The position numbers were made by a program, and so were the translations under genes. From contig CANKZR010000001.1 of assembly GCA_947488625.1 (NCBI GenBank), forward strand, positions 62,001-126,000: 64,000 nucleotides of DNA. Reading direction: 5' to 3'. The stretch comes from an uncultured Sphingomonadaceae bacterium. Lineage in GTDB: Bacteria > Pseudomonadota > Alphaproteobacteria > Sphingomonadales > Sphingomonadaceae. The notes under the pieces are model-generated. The model was not told the origin of the DNA and did not search any database. It worked only from the letters and a program-made list of their open reading frames with translations. Positions 34,379 to 43,116 of the stretch are shown piece after piece. Position 1 is the stretch's first letter, and each line of letters begins with the position of its first letter.

Positions 34379-34747
34379 CGCTTGTCCCGTCGCAGTTGAA
34401 GCGCCGCTGCAGTGGGCGACCCCGGTTCCCCGAGCGGTGCCGCCTGATTGGCACCGAGCGGGGACACTCTGGTGAAAAACACAAGCAGATGATGATGGGA
34501 CGATCAAGCCATCCAGAAGAATGCGGCCATCTATCTCGCCCCGCGAGCAAGATATGTGACCACGCGCGCGTTTAATGCAGCGATACTGCTGCGGGCTATT
34601 TGCGCAGACGGGCACTATGTGCTTGAGCGGGCAGGGCGAGGTGCCCCAGGGGAAACACGCTCTCGTTTTACGCAAGGGGTGCACACCGTCGAAACAGGTG
34701 CACAAGAAGCCGATCCGCCGACGCCGCTGCATGAGATGTTCTTCATC
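34379..34747. other. 369-base divergent intergenic region
   Basis: This lies between the leftward ABC exporter and the rightward flippase and must hold the promoters of both operons. CGGTGCC (34435-34441) and GGCACCG (34450-34456) form a 7-base inverted repeat with an 8-base spacer, a possible operator. Open frames cross the region in both directions, but their translations look random, with many Arg, Cys and Pro and no domain similarity. Confidence 0.5.
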
Positions 34748-36301
34748 ATGACCAAATCATCACCGGGGCGTCCAAGAACGACGGCTGATTTCGGCCCGCT
34801 TTCCGGCAACATCGGTTCGCAGACGATGCACGGCAGCATCGCCGCCATATCCGGGCAAGGCATTCGCATGGGTCTGCAACTCGTCACCACGATGGTGCTG
34901 GCGAGGTTGCTTACGCCGGAGGATTTCGGTCTTGTCGCGATGGCTGCCGTGGTCCTGGCTTTCTCCAACCTGTTCGCCGACTTTGGCCTTTCCGCCGCGA
35001 CCGTGCAGCGCAAGGAACTGGATCACAACATACTGAGCGCGCTGTTCTACATCCAGCTTGGTATAGGTTCCGTGTTGACCGTGGGAATCATGGCGGCATC
35101 GCCTGTGTTTGCGCACTTCTTCGATGACGAGCGGATTGTCCTGCTGGTCATCGCGCTGGCGCCCACCCTGTTGCTTCAAGCTGGTGCGGCGCAGCATCTC
35201 GCCTTGCTGCAACGGCGAATGATGTGGGTGAAGATGCAAGGCGTGCCGATTATCGCGCAGGCTTGTGGCAGCGTCGTTGCCATCGTCCTCACACTGTCGA
35301 GCGACATCGGCTATTGGGCGCTGGTCGCTCAGACCTGGATTGCAGCGGTGATGACGTGCGCCATGGCCTGGGCGTTCTCGCTCTGGCGCCCCGGACGGGT
35401 GAGCGACTGGTCGAGCGCCGGCCCGGTCGTGAAGTTCGGTCTGAACCTCACCGGTTTCAATATCCTCAATGGCTGGCACCGCCAGTTCGACAACCTCCTG
35501 ATCGGCGCAGTGGCCGGTCCGCAGCAGCTCGGGTACTATTCGCGCGCCTACGGCTTGCTGATGCTGCCGCTGACGGCCGTGGTGCGCCCGTTCAATTCGG
35601 CCGTCTATCCCGCGATGAGCCGTCTCCAGGCGGAGCCGGAGCGCTGGAAGCGGATGTTCCTGTCCTCGGTTGCCACCATCACCTGTCTGACGGCCCCGCT
35701 CACCGGCTTGCTGGTGTTGCTGGCCGATGTGATCATCCCGCTCTTGTTTGGCGACCAGTGGGGGCCATCGATCGATATATTCCGGGTGCTGTCGATCTCG
35801 ATGATGGTGCATCCGGTCTATACTGCGGCGGGCCTGCTGTCCTTCACCCTGGGGCGCAGTCGCCACATGCTCCATGCCTCCTTCGTCTCGACAGCGGTCT
35901 ACACCATCGCGTTCGTGATCGGCATCAACTGGGGGGCTATCGGCGTCGCTGCCAGCTATACCGTGGCGGTGTTCGTGATCGTGCCGCCATGGGTGTGGTG
36001 GTCCGCGCGGGATACCAGCGTCAATGCCCTGCGTGTGTTCGGTGCCGTCGCTCCGCCGATATTCGCAGCAAGCGCGGCGCTGGCCGTGGTGGGGCTATCC
36101 CCGCTCAATCGTGACGGGTTCGCGTCAGGAATTGTGGAAGGGCTTGCCTTCTGCGCGATCTATGCTGGCCTGCTGCTTACCTGCTGGCTATTCTTCCCAG
36201 AGTGGCGGAAGGATGTCGAACCGGCGAAGGCGCGGGTGTTTGCCATGATCGGCACCATGGTCGCGCGGCTGGCAACGACTGGTTCCGACGGGCGGCGATG
36301 A
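34748..36301 (+). CDS. Polysaccharide flippase (WzxC/RfbX family)
   Basis: A 517-residue membrane protein with about 14 helices. It carries lipopolysaccharide-biosynthesis flippase features such as MVLARLLTPEDFGLVAMAAVVLAFSNLFADFGLSAATVQRKELD near the N-terminus and NLTGFNILNGWHRQFDNLLIGAVAGPQQLGYYSRAYGL in the middle. It moves undecaprenyl-linked repeat units to the periplasmic face. The start is uncertain: ATG 34748, ATG 34736 or a start further upstream, none with a clear ribosome site. It opens the long rightward operon. Confidence 0.9.
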   Translation: MTKSSPGRPRTTADFGPLSGNIGSQTMHGSIAAISGQGIRMGLQLVTTMVLARLLTPEDFGLVAMAAVVLAFSNLFADFGLSAATVQRKELDHNILSALFYIQLGIGSVLTVGIMAASPVFAHFFDDERIVLLVIALAPTLLLQAGAAQHLALLQRRMMWVKMQGVPIIAQACGSVVAIVLTLSSDIGYWALVAQTWIAAVMTCAMAWAFSLWRPGRVSDWSSAGPVVKFGLNLTGFNILNGWHRQFDNLLIGAVAGPQQLGYYSRAYGLLMLPLTAVVRPFNSAVYPAMSRLQAEPERWKRMFLSSVATITCLTAPLTGLLVLLADVIIPLLFGDQWGPSIDIFRVLSISMMVHPVYTAAGLLSFTLGRSRHMLHASFVSTAVYTIAFVIGINWGAIGVAASYTVAVFVIVPPWVWWSARDTSVNALRVFGAVAPPIFAASAALAVVGLSPLNRDGFASGIVEGLAFCAIYAGLLLTCWLFFPEWRKDVEPAKARVFAMIGTMVARLATTGSDGRR

Positions 36302-36323
36302 GGGATAGCGGGGATTACCGGGT

Positions 36324-37088
36324 TTGACGCAGAGCGGCATTTTCAGGCGCATGAGCTGGCATTGGGCCCGGCGGTGCGGCTTCACCGTGCTGGACCGTGT
36401 TCCGCGCGGACTGGACCTGTTTCACGACTTGCGCACCGCCCTTGGCATGAAAGGTGCGATCACGGCGTTCGACGTGGGCGCGAATGTCGGGCTGTGGAGC
36501 GCCGAGTTTCTGAAGGCGTTTCCCGATGCGCGCGTACGCTGTTTCGAGCCGAACCCCGAATTGCATGACGTGCTGGCCGCAAACCTGCCACCGGGCAGCA
36601 ATCATGCGATATCGCAGCACGCGCTCGGCGATTTCGAGGGGGATGTATCCTTTGTGCTGACCGACGAGCCGACGATCGGCTATGTGCAGGACGGCGCGCG
36701 CACCCATGCAGGGGTTGAGCCGAAGAGGACCGTGACGGTTCGCGCGACGACTCTCGATACCTATTGCAGGGACAATGGGATAGACGCCATCGACATTCTC
36801 AAGATCGATACCGAAGGCGCCGATCTGAAGGTGCTGGCAGGCGCGCGAGACACGCTTGGCAAGGGCAAGGTGCGGCTGGTGGAATGCGAATGCGGCGTCG
36901 ATCCGGACAACGATTTCCATGTGCCGCTCGGCCAGATCGCCGATTTTCTTGAACCGATCGGTTTCCGCCTGTTCGGAATTTACGAGCAACAGCCCGAATG
37001 GACGACGGGCCAGCCGCACCTGCGACGCGTTAACGCGGTGTTCCTGCTGTCCGATAGGCCGCGCGACATCGCGCATGGCAAAGGTTGA
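36324..37088 (+). CDS. FkbM-family methyltransferase 1
   Basis: A 254-residue SAM-dependent O-methyltransferase. The SAM-binding segment is AFDVGANVGLWSAEFLKAFPDARVRCFEPNP (about residues 48-78), and the second family block is IDILKIDTEGADLKVLAGA (about 152-170). Such enzymes usually methylate sugar hydroxyls. Two starts are possible: TTG 36324 after a GGGGAT site, or ATG 36351 nine codons later; either leaves the domain intact. It is the first of three FkbM-type genes within 4.5 kb. Confidence 0.87.
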   Translation: MTQSGIFRRMSWHWARRCGFTVLDRVPRGLDLFHDLRTALGMKGAITAFDVGANVGLWSAEFLKAFPDARVRCFEPNPELHDVLAANLPPGSNHAISQHALGDFEGDVSFVLTDEPTIGYVQDGARTHAGVEPKRTVTVRATTLDTYCRDNGIDAIDILKIDTEGADLKVLAGARDTLGKGKVRLVECECGVDPDNDFHVPLGQIADFLEPIGFRLFGIYEQQPEWTTGQPHLRRVNAVFLLSDRPRDIAHGKG

Positions 37089-37105
37089 GATCGCGTACCA
37101 TCGCC

Positions 37106-38041
37106 ATGCAAATCAGTATCCTGATACCGGTACACAATGCGCAAGACACGCTTCGCGCCACGCTGGACAGCGCGCTTGCGCTGGCTGGGCCCGATACCGA
37201 AATACTGGCGCTGGACGATGGATCGCGCGACAATTCATGGCAAGTGCTGCAAGATTACGCAGACAAGGTGCAAGTGTCCCGGCAGGAGAACAGCGGCGGC
37301 TGTGCGACGCGCAACCGTCTGCTGGAAATGTCGAGCGCACCGTTCGTCCACTTTCTCGATGCCGATGACATCGTCGATCCCGGCAGAAACGAACAGCAGC
37401 GCGAATTCCTGGTGCGGCATCCGCAAATCGGCGTGGTGACCGACACACTGCGCCTGTTCTACGAAGACCCTCGCGAAGAGGGCGAACTGTTCGCCCCGCA
37501 CGGCAGCGACTGGTGGGTATCCCTGATCCGCCACCGCATACCTTTCACGTCATCCGCGCTGTGGCGACGCGATTCGATCGAAGCGGTGGGGGAGTGGGAC
37601 GAAAGTCTGCCGTCCGGGCAGGAGTACGATCTCTACTTCCGTTTCCTGAAGGCAGGGATCGAAATTGCCCATCTGGGCCTTGCAAAAACGCGCTATCGCA
37701 TGCCGCCGCGCAATGCCCCGCCAAAGCGCGATCCGGCGCGTACCATGCTGCTGGAAGCGGCCTTTCTGGACAGGGTGGAGGCCTATCTAATTGGGGAAGG
37801 CGCGCATTCGGGGCCGCGACGCCTGGCGCTGGCAGGAAAGCGGCTGCAGCTGGCGCGCAAACTGACGCGCTGCAACAAGCAGGCCGCGCGCGACCTTGCC
37901 GCCAAGGTGCCCCGCACCCGGATTGCTGCCTTGCCACCGCAGGAGGGGTTGCCCCGTACGTACCTTGCATGCGCTGCGCTGCTGGGTTTCGGCATGGCGG
38001 AAACGGTTGCGGATCTCATGCGGAGGCGGCATGCAGGTTGA
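37106..38041 (+). CDS. Glycosyltransferase family 2
   Basis: A 311-residue GT-A inverting glycosyltransferase. It opens MQISILIPVHNAQDTLRATLDSAL, has the nucleotide-binding EILALDDGSRDNSW, and the metal-binding DxD in FVHFLDADDIVDPG (about residues 82-95). SGQEYDLYFRFLKAG at about 170 is the acceptor-side ED/QE block. The ATG at 37106 is preferred, but a TTG at 37085 overlapping the previous stop would add seven residues. The C-terminal 100 residues are basic and helical. Confidence 0.9.
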   Translation: MQISILIPVHNAQDTLRATLDSALALAGPDTEILALDDGSRDNSWQVLQDYADKVQVSRQENSGGCATRNRLLEMSSAPFVHFLDADDIVDPGRNEQQREFLVRHPQIGVVTDTLRLFYEDPREEGELFAPHGSDWWVSLIRHRIPFTSSALWRRDSIEAVGEWDESLPSGQEYDLYFRFLKAGIEIAHLGLAKTRYRMPPRNAPPKRDPARTMLLEAAFLDRVEAYLIGEGAHSGPRRLALAGKRLQLARKLTRCNKQAARDLAAKVPRTRIAALPPQEGLPRTYLACAALLGFGMAETVADLMRRRHAG

Positions 38042-38104
38042 AACAGGCGGGCGGGGGGTTTTTGCGTGTGATTTCACGTGCCTGCGGCCTGCGGGAGACA
38101 TTTC

Positions 38105-38899
38105 GTGCGCAGGATGATCGGGGGCTTGCTTCCACAATCGCTCAAATCCGCACTTCGCATTCCGCAATCGGACCCCGTAAAGGCGCGTCGGCTGGCGCTT
38201 TCTCGCGAACTGCATGAACGGTTTGGCGGCGTTGTGGCGCACGGCCCGTTCAAGGGGTTGGAACTGGCGCCCCAGGCACACTGGGGCAGCGGCGTCTATT
38301 CGCACCAGTTGCTGGGTATCTTCGAGAAGGAGGTGCTGGATTCCCTGTGCGACACTCCAGCGGGGCACGACACCTTCATCGAGATCGGCGCGCAGGATGG
38401 GTATTACGCGATAGGGGCCGTGCGCGCCGGCATGTTCGAAACCGCGCACTGCTTCGAGATACTGGAAGCGGGTCGTCAGCTGATTGCCGAAAACGCACGC
38501 CGCAACGGCGTGACAGATCGATTGCATATCCACGGTGAAGCGGACGCATCGCTTGCACACAAACTGGCCGGGCACGGTGTGGATCTGTCGAACTGCGTCA
38601 TTCTTTGCGATATCGAAGGCGCGGAATTCGACGTGTTTTCGCCTGCCATGTTCGAGACGATGCGCGGCGCGGTGATACTAATCGAACTCCACCCTTTCGC
38701 CGTTGCCGATGGACAGGCGAAGGTGGACACGCTGAAGCAAGCCGCGGCTGCGCATTTCACCATTACGCAACTCACCACAGGTGCGCGCGACCTGTCCGGC
38801 TTTTCCGAACTCGACTGCTACAGCGACACCGATCGCTGGCTGCTCTGCTCGGAAGGGCGGCCCGAACGTATGCACTGGCTGCGGCTGGACCCGCGATGA
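38105..38899 (+). CDS. FkbM-like methyltransferase 2
   Basis: A 264-residue predicted methyltransferase. TFIEIGAQDGYYAIGAVRAGMF (about residues 93-114) is the SAM loop, and VILCDIEGAEFDVFSPAMFETMRGAVILIELHP (about 166-199) is the FkbM-like second block with the D-x-EG-E core. It is more divergent than the other two FkbM proteins in this cluster. It starts at GTG with a GGGAGA site 6 bases upstream, which is better than the ATG three codons later. The acyltransferase gene begins in its stop codon. Confidence 0.82.
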   Translation: MRRMIGGLLPQSLKSALRIPQSDPVKARRLALSRELHERFGGVVAHGPFKGLELAPQAHWGSGVYSHQLLGIFEKEVLDSLCDTPAGHDTFIEIGAQDGYYAIGAVRAGMFETAHCFEILEAGRQLIAENARRNGVTDRLHIHGEADASLAHKLAGHGVDLSNCVILCDIEGAEFDVFSPAMFETMRGAVILIELHPFAVADGQAKVDTLKQAAAAHFTITQLTTGARDLSGFSELDCYSDTDRWLLCSEGRPERMHWLRLDPR

Positions 38900-39957
38900 C
38901 CACCGCCACACTGTCCTCACGCGCCGATATCAGGCCACGGGAAATGCGACTGGAATCGCTGGATGGGCTGCGCGGTCTGGCGGCGCTGTTCGTGGCGTGG
39001 TTCCATATCTACCAGCGCAACGAGTTGATCCGGCCAGGCGGCATGATGGCAGACGTGATGGACTTTACATCGCAATATGGCTGGCTGGGTGTGCAGGCTT
39101 TCTTCGTGATCACAGGCTTCGTGATCCCCTATTCGATCCGCGCGGGAACGCATGCGGGCGGATGGCCGAATGCGGGCCGATTCCTGGCGAAGCGGGGCTT
39201 GCGCCTCTACCCGCCGTTCGCCGCAGCGGCGGCGTTGACCTTTGGCGTCTGGATACTTGCTCCGCTTGTTCCCGGCTTTCGCGGAGAGACCCCTGATATC
39301 GGCGCCGCCTGGGTGGCGCAGAACTTCACCCTTACGGCGCCTTTTTTCGGCGAGCTCTGGGCCAATCCGGTGTTCTGGTCGCTGGTGGTGGAAGTGCAGT
39401 ATTATTGCGTCATCGCCGCGCTGTTCGCGCTTCGCCCACGGGTGCGGGAACAGCGATTGCCCATCGCGCTTGGTCTGTGCGTGGCAGCCTGCGTGATTTC
39501 GGCGTTGACGCCCACCTATCTGCATTCGGTCGTCAGCTGGGCGCCGCTGTTCGTCATCGGCTATCTGCTCTACGCCTACATGGTGGAGGAGCGAGCGCCT
39601 GCGCCGCTGCTGCTGGTTGGCGCCATTGCCATCGCCGCGATGGTATGGTCGGGCCAGTTGCTGGAGTTGATACCGGTAGCCATCACCGTTTGCGTAATAC
39701 TGCTGAGGTGGCGGCCCGGCCCGGTGATGCTATGGCTGGGCGCAATCTCCTATTCGCTATACCTTATCCACTACCCCATCGGCGTGCGTGCGGTACGATT
39801 GTTCGGCAGGCTGGACATCCCGGGTATCGAGGTATGGGCCTATGCAGCCAGTGTCGCGCTGGTGCTGGCGGCTTCATGGGCGTTCTACGCCGCTTTCGAA
39901 AAACCGTCCCTTCGCCTCAGCCGCGGCCTGCGTTATCGAAAGTTGCGCGATGCCTAG
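38896..39957 (+). CDS. Acyltransferase family 3 (OafA/YrhL-type) membrane protein
   Basis: A 353-residue membrane O-acyltransferase. LESLDGLRGLAALFVAWFHIYQRN (about residues 20-43) holds the family R-x-LA/His core. GVQAFFVITGFVIPYS follows, and SLVVEVQYYCVIAALF (about 157-172) is the mid-protein motif. About ten helices. Such enzymes acetylate or succinylate sugars on the membrane, so this is a decorating enzyme for the polymer. It starts at the ATGA overlap with the previous gene; longer upstream frames lie inside that gene. Confidence 0.9.
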   Translation: MTTATLSSRADIRPREMRLESLDGLRGLAALFVAWFHIYQRNELIRPGGMMADVMDFTSQYGWLGVQAFFVITGFVIPYSIRAGTHAGGWPNAGRFLAKRGLRLYPPFAAAAALTFGVWILAPLVPGFRGETPDIGAAWVAQNFTLTAPFFGELWANPVFWSLVVEVQYYCVIAALFALRPRVREQRLPIALGLCVAACVISALTPTYLHSVVSWAPLFVIGYLLYAYMVEERAPAPLLLVGAIAIAAMVWSGQLLELIPVAITVCVILLRWRPGPVMLWLGAISYSLYLIHYPIGVRAVRLFGRLDIPGIEVWAYAASVALVLAASWAFYAAFEKPSLRLSRGLRYRKLRDA

Positions 39958-40774
39958 CTTTACCGAAACCGTGCTGCCCGGCCTCTACCGCTCCGCCTTG
40001 AAGCTGACGCGGCGGCGCGGGGCATTGACGCTGGGACGGATGAACGCGCGCGCTTTTCCGCAAGGCCAGCATTTCCGCCTGCCTACCGGCAACTGGTTTT
40101 TCCTTCCGCCGGACCCGCATTTCTTCGGCTACCTGCATGGCCACGAAAGCCATATCAGCCAGTTGATCGCGCAACTAGTGCGCCCCGGCGACACCTGCTT
40201 CGATATCGGCGCGAACATCGGCTATTTTACCGCGCAGCTTGCCGCGCTTTGCGGCAGCGACGGGCGGGTCATGGCTTACGAGCCGGACGGATCGAACTTC
40301 GGCTGGTTGCAACGCAATATCGACCTGGCGCAGGCTGCGGGTCACCACGCCGATGCGGTACAGGCCGCGGTTTCGGATCGGACGGGAAGGCGAAAGCTGG
40401 TACGGGGTTCCGAAAGCACGCTGCACACCACGATAAAGGCCGAGGACGGCGATCCCGAAGCCATCGCGGCTGTCAGCGTGGACGAGGAGATCGAACGGCT
40501 GGGCATTGCCGGGCCTGTGCGGCTGATCAAGGTAGACGTGGAGGGGCACGAACCCGGTGTGCTGCGAGGCATGGCACGAAGCGTGAAGCGCGGCGAAATC
40601 CGGCATGCCATTATCGAGGTGAGCCCCGGCAGCCAGGCGGCGGAGATCGACGCCATCCTGCGCGATTGGGGCAAAAGCGTGGCTGCCTTGCGGATCTGGC
40701 GGGACGGGCAATGGGTGCCATCGCCCAGCGTCGACATAACGTCTCGCAGCGATGCGGTGATCGATTTCGCATGA
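39950..40774 (+). CDS. FkbM-family methyltransferase 3
   Basis: A 274-residue SAM-dependent methyltransferase. GDTCFDIGANIGYFTAQLAALCGSDGRVMAYEPDGSNF (about residues 82-120) is the SAM-binding domain, and VRLIKVDVEGHEPGVLRGM (about 185-203) the second FkbM signature. The start overlaps the acyltransferase stop by 8 bases. Context suggests O-methylation of a sugar or glyceryl group on the exopolysaccharide; the target is unknown. Confidence 0.9.
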   Translation: MPSFTETVLPGLYRSALKLTRRRGALTLGRMNARAFPQGQHFRLPTGNWFFLPPDPHFFGYLHGHESHISQLIAQLVRPGDTCFDIGANIGYFTAQLAALCGSDGRVMAYEPDGSNFGWLQRNIDLAQAAGHHADAVQAAVSDRTGRRKLVRGSESTLHTTIKAEDGDPEAIAAVSVDEEIERLGIAGPVRLIKVDVEGHEPGVLRGMARSVKRGEIRHAIIEVSPGSQAAEIDAILRDWGKSVAALRIWRDGQWVPSPSVDITSRSDAVIDFA

Positions 40775-41925
40775 CGTCCAACACAGACCATACAGACACG
40801 CCGACGATCTGGCTGTTCAGCGATATTCTTGCCGGACTTGGCGGCATCGAGACCTATCTCGACGCCCTGGCGCGAAAGCTGCATGCCGAGGGACGACCTT
40901 TCCAGATCGCCGTTTCGCTCAACGGGCCAACACCCATTCTCGATGATCTCGAGGCGCTGGGCATTCCCGTTCATCGCCAGCCGAGAGTTCCGGGAGATCG
41001 GTTTTACATTCGCCAGCGGCTGCTGGTGCGCCATGTCGCCAACCGGCTGAAACCGGGCGACTGGGTCTATTGCATTCGCCAGCCCATGCCCGAAATCTAC
41101 CTGTCGCTGGTGCGCGCCGTGCATGCGCGTGGGGCAAAGATCGCGGCCAGCTGGATATTCTCGCCCCGATATATCCCGCCGCCGGCGGGGCGTGTAGGAA
41201 ATGCGTTCTGCCGGGCGGTGCGGCAGACCGATGCGGTTATCTCCGTTTCCGAATGCGGGAAGGGCGAATTTGCGCAGGTTTACGGCCATTCCGGCAAGGT
41301 GAATGTCGTGCGCTATCACAACCGTCCGCTGTTCGATGACGCCGTGCCCATGCCGCCTTTGCCACCGTTTCAAGTTGGCTATGCAGGCCGGATCGACATT
41401 CACCAGAAGAACCTGGACACGCTGATCGAAGCCTTTGCCCTGCTGTGCGACAAACGACCCGACAGCGTGCTGAACCTGCACGGCGGCGGACCGGACGAGG
41501 ACAGGCTGCAAACCATGGTCGCGGCATCGCCCGCGGCCGACAAAATCCGCATTCATGGCCGATATGACCTTGCGCAGGACATGGCGGGCATAGTCGAGCG
41601 CAGCCACGTCTTCACCTATGCCTCCCGTTTCGAGGGCGGGCCGTGCTTCTCGCTGCTGGAGTTGATGCAGGCAGGCCGGTATGTCGTCGCCTCTCCCGTG
41701 GGCGGAATTCCCGATCTCTACGACGGTCACCCGGAGGCAGGCGCACTGGTAAATTTTCAAAGCCCCGCCGCCATTGCCGAGGCGCTGGAGGAGGCGGCAT
41801 GCCGGATCGAGGAAGGCGCGATCGACGTGCACCGCATTCGCCAGCGTTACCTGGCAGAGTTTACCGGCGACCACGCACATGCGCAGTTCCTCGAAGCGTT
41901 GGGACTTGAGGATGTTGCAGGATGA
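40771..41925 (+). CDS. Glycosyltransferase family 4
   Basis: A 384-residue GT-B enzyme. The N-terminal domain has SDILAGLGGIETYLDALARKL (GGI/E loop). The donor domain contains VGYAGRIDIHQKNLDTLIEAF, VLNLHGGGPDEDRL and the retaining-GT4 motif SRFEGGPCFSLLELMQAGRYVVASPVGGIPD (E-x7-E). It starts at the ATGA overlap with the FkbM gene. Sugar specificity is not predictable. Confidence 0.9.
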   Translation: MTSNTDHTDTPTIWLFSDILAGLGGIETYLDALARKLHAEGRPFQIAVSLNGPTPILDDLEALGIPVHRQPRVPGDRFYIRQRLLVRHVANRLKPGDWVYCIRQPMPEIYLSLVRAVHARGAKIAASWIFSPRYIPPPAGRVGNAFCRAVRQTDAVISVSECGKGEFAQVYGHSGKVNVVRYHNRPLFDDAVPMPPLPPFQVGYAGRIDIHQKNLDTLIEAFALLCDKRPDSVLNLHGGGPDEDRLQTMVAASPAADKIRIHGRYDLAQDMAGIVERSHVFTYASRFEGGPCFSLLELMQAGRYVVASPVGGIPDLYDGHPEAGALVNFQSPAAIAEALEEAACRIEEGAIDVHRIRQRYLAEFTGDHAHAQFLEALGLEDVAG

Positions 41926-43112
41926 GGGCGTGCTGGCTGGCTCCCGACGATTACGGTGGCGGGGTCATTTCCGTGGCGCAGGCGTGCTGCCGCGAAGCGG
42001 CTGCGAACGGCCACGACGCAACATTGCTGACGCTGCTACCTCCCAGCGGCCACGCCGCGGAATTCGGCGGGGTGCGCGTGGAGAGCCTGGATGCCGCGCC
42101 TGCAGATGCAGATTCCCCGCGACGGTTCATAAAATGGCTGGAGGATAATCCGCAGGACGTGGTCTTCCTCAACGGCTGCGAACAGGTGGACGAGACCCCG
42201 CCATTCATCCCGCAGGAAACGCGCGCGATCTATGTCGTCCACGATACCGCGCCGCGCTATTTCGAAGCGGCCATCCGGCACGAAGCCGCGATGGATGCGA
42301 TTGTCGCCGTTTCGGAAAGCGTGGCGGCACGCTTTCGCGACAAATTGCAGCAGCCCGAAAAGCTGTTCGTCATCCACAATGGAACCGTGTTCCCTATTGA
42401 ATACGCGAATGCAGTCCGCAGCAGTGACCTGCTGTTTCTTGGCGGTGACAAGCATATCAAGGGTGCAGGCGATGTCCTCGCGCTGTGGCCGCATCTGCTC
42501 GATCAGGGTTTCGAGGGGCGGTTGCACTGGTTCGGATCGGTGGGCCCGTCCATCAAAAGGCGAATTGCCGCATTACCACAGGCAGACAGGATCGTGCTGC
42601 ACGGCAGGGTCGCGCGGCGCAGGATCTTCGAGATTGCGAACAATTCGAGTGCCCTCCTGATGCTAAGCCGCGTGGAGCCGTTCGGCATGGTGACGGTGGA
42701 ATGCATGGGCATGGGGTGCGGCGTTGCGGGCTGGGATATCGATACCGGCACGAAGGAAATCGTACGCAGACCGGAAGAGGGTCGTGTCGCACCGCTGGGG
42801 GACTATAGGGCACTTGCCACGGCGGCGATGTCCACGCTGGAGATCGGCAGTACAGAGCGGCAGGACATGGCGATGCGCGTGCGGGAGCGGTTCAGTGCCG
42901 AAGCCATGTGGGCGCGGTACGAGGCGATGCTGATGCAGGTGATGGCCGGCAGTCGCGCGCACCGCGCAGCCCCTGGATCCGTGCCGCCCGACTATGTGCC
43001 GCCGCAGCGACTGTTCCAGAATCTGCCCGAGTGGATCCGTGGCCCGATCCGCGAAGCCGTGGGACGTTCCGCGCGGCTGGGGTACATCTTGCGCGATCTT
43101 CGGGGCCGGTAG
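41922..43112 (+). CDS. Glycosyltransferase family 4
   Basis: A 396-residue glycosyltransferase beginning MRACWLAPDDYGGGVISVAQAC, a GG-containing acceptor loop. VVHDTAPRYF and LLFLGGDKHIKGAGDVLALWPHL mark the inter-domain region. VEPFGMVTVECMGMGCGVAGWDIDTGTKE (about residues 247-275) is the EPFG...E donor site. It overlaps the previous gene by 4 bases; the next starts 4 bases after its stop. The C-terminal 60 residues are extra helical sequence. Confidence 0.88.
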   Translation: MRACWLAPDDYGGGVISVAQACCREAAANGHDATLLTLLPPSGHAAEFGGVRVESLDAAPADADSPRRFIKWLEDNPQDVVFLNGCEQVDETPPFIPQETRAIYVVHDTAPRYFEAAIRHEAAMDAIVAVSESVAARFRDKLQQPEKLFVIHNGTVFPIEYANAVRSSDLLFLGGDKHIKGAGDVLALWPHLLDQGFEGRLHWFGSVGPSIKRRIAALPQADRIVLHGRVARRRIFEIANNSSALLMLSRVEPFGMVTVECMGMGCGVAGWDIDTGTKEIVRRPEEGRVAPLGDYRALATAAMSTLEIGSTERQDMAMRVRERFSAEAMWARYEAMLMQVMAGSRAHRAAPGSVPPDYVPPQRLFQNLPEWIRGPIREAVGRSARLGYILRDLRGR

Positions 43113-43116
43113 CACG

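Noticed and set aside
34379-34732. 118-codon N-terminal extension of the ABC exporter
   Set aside because: The translation is rich in Cys, Arg and Ser with no helix or domain pattern, and a normal start exists at 34378.
40342-41880. 512-codon leftward frame opposite an FkbM gene and a glycosyltransferase
   Set aside because: It is antisense to two genes with intact family motifs and is non-protein-like.
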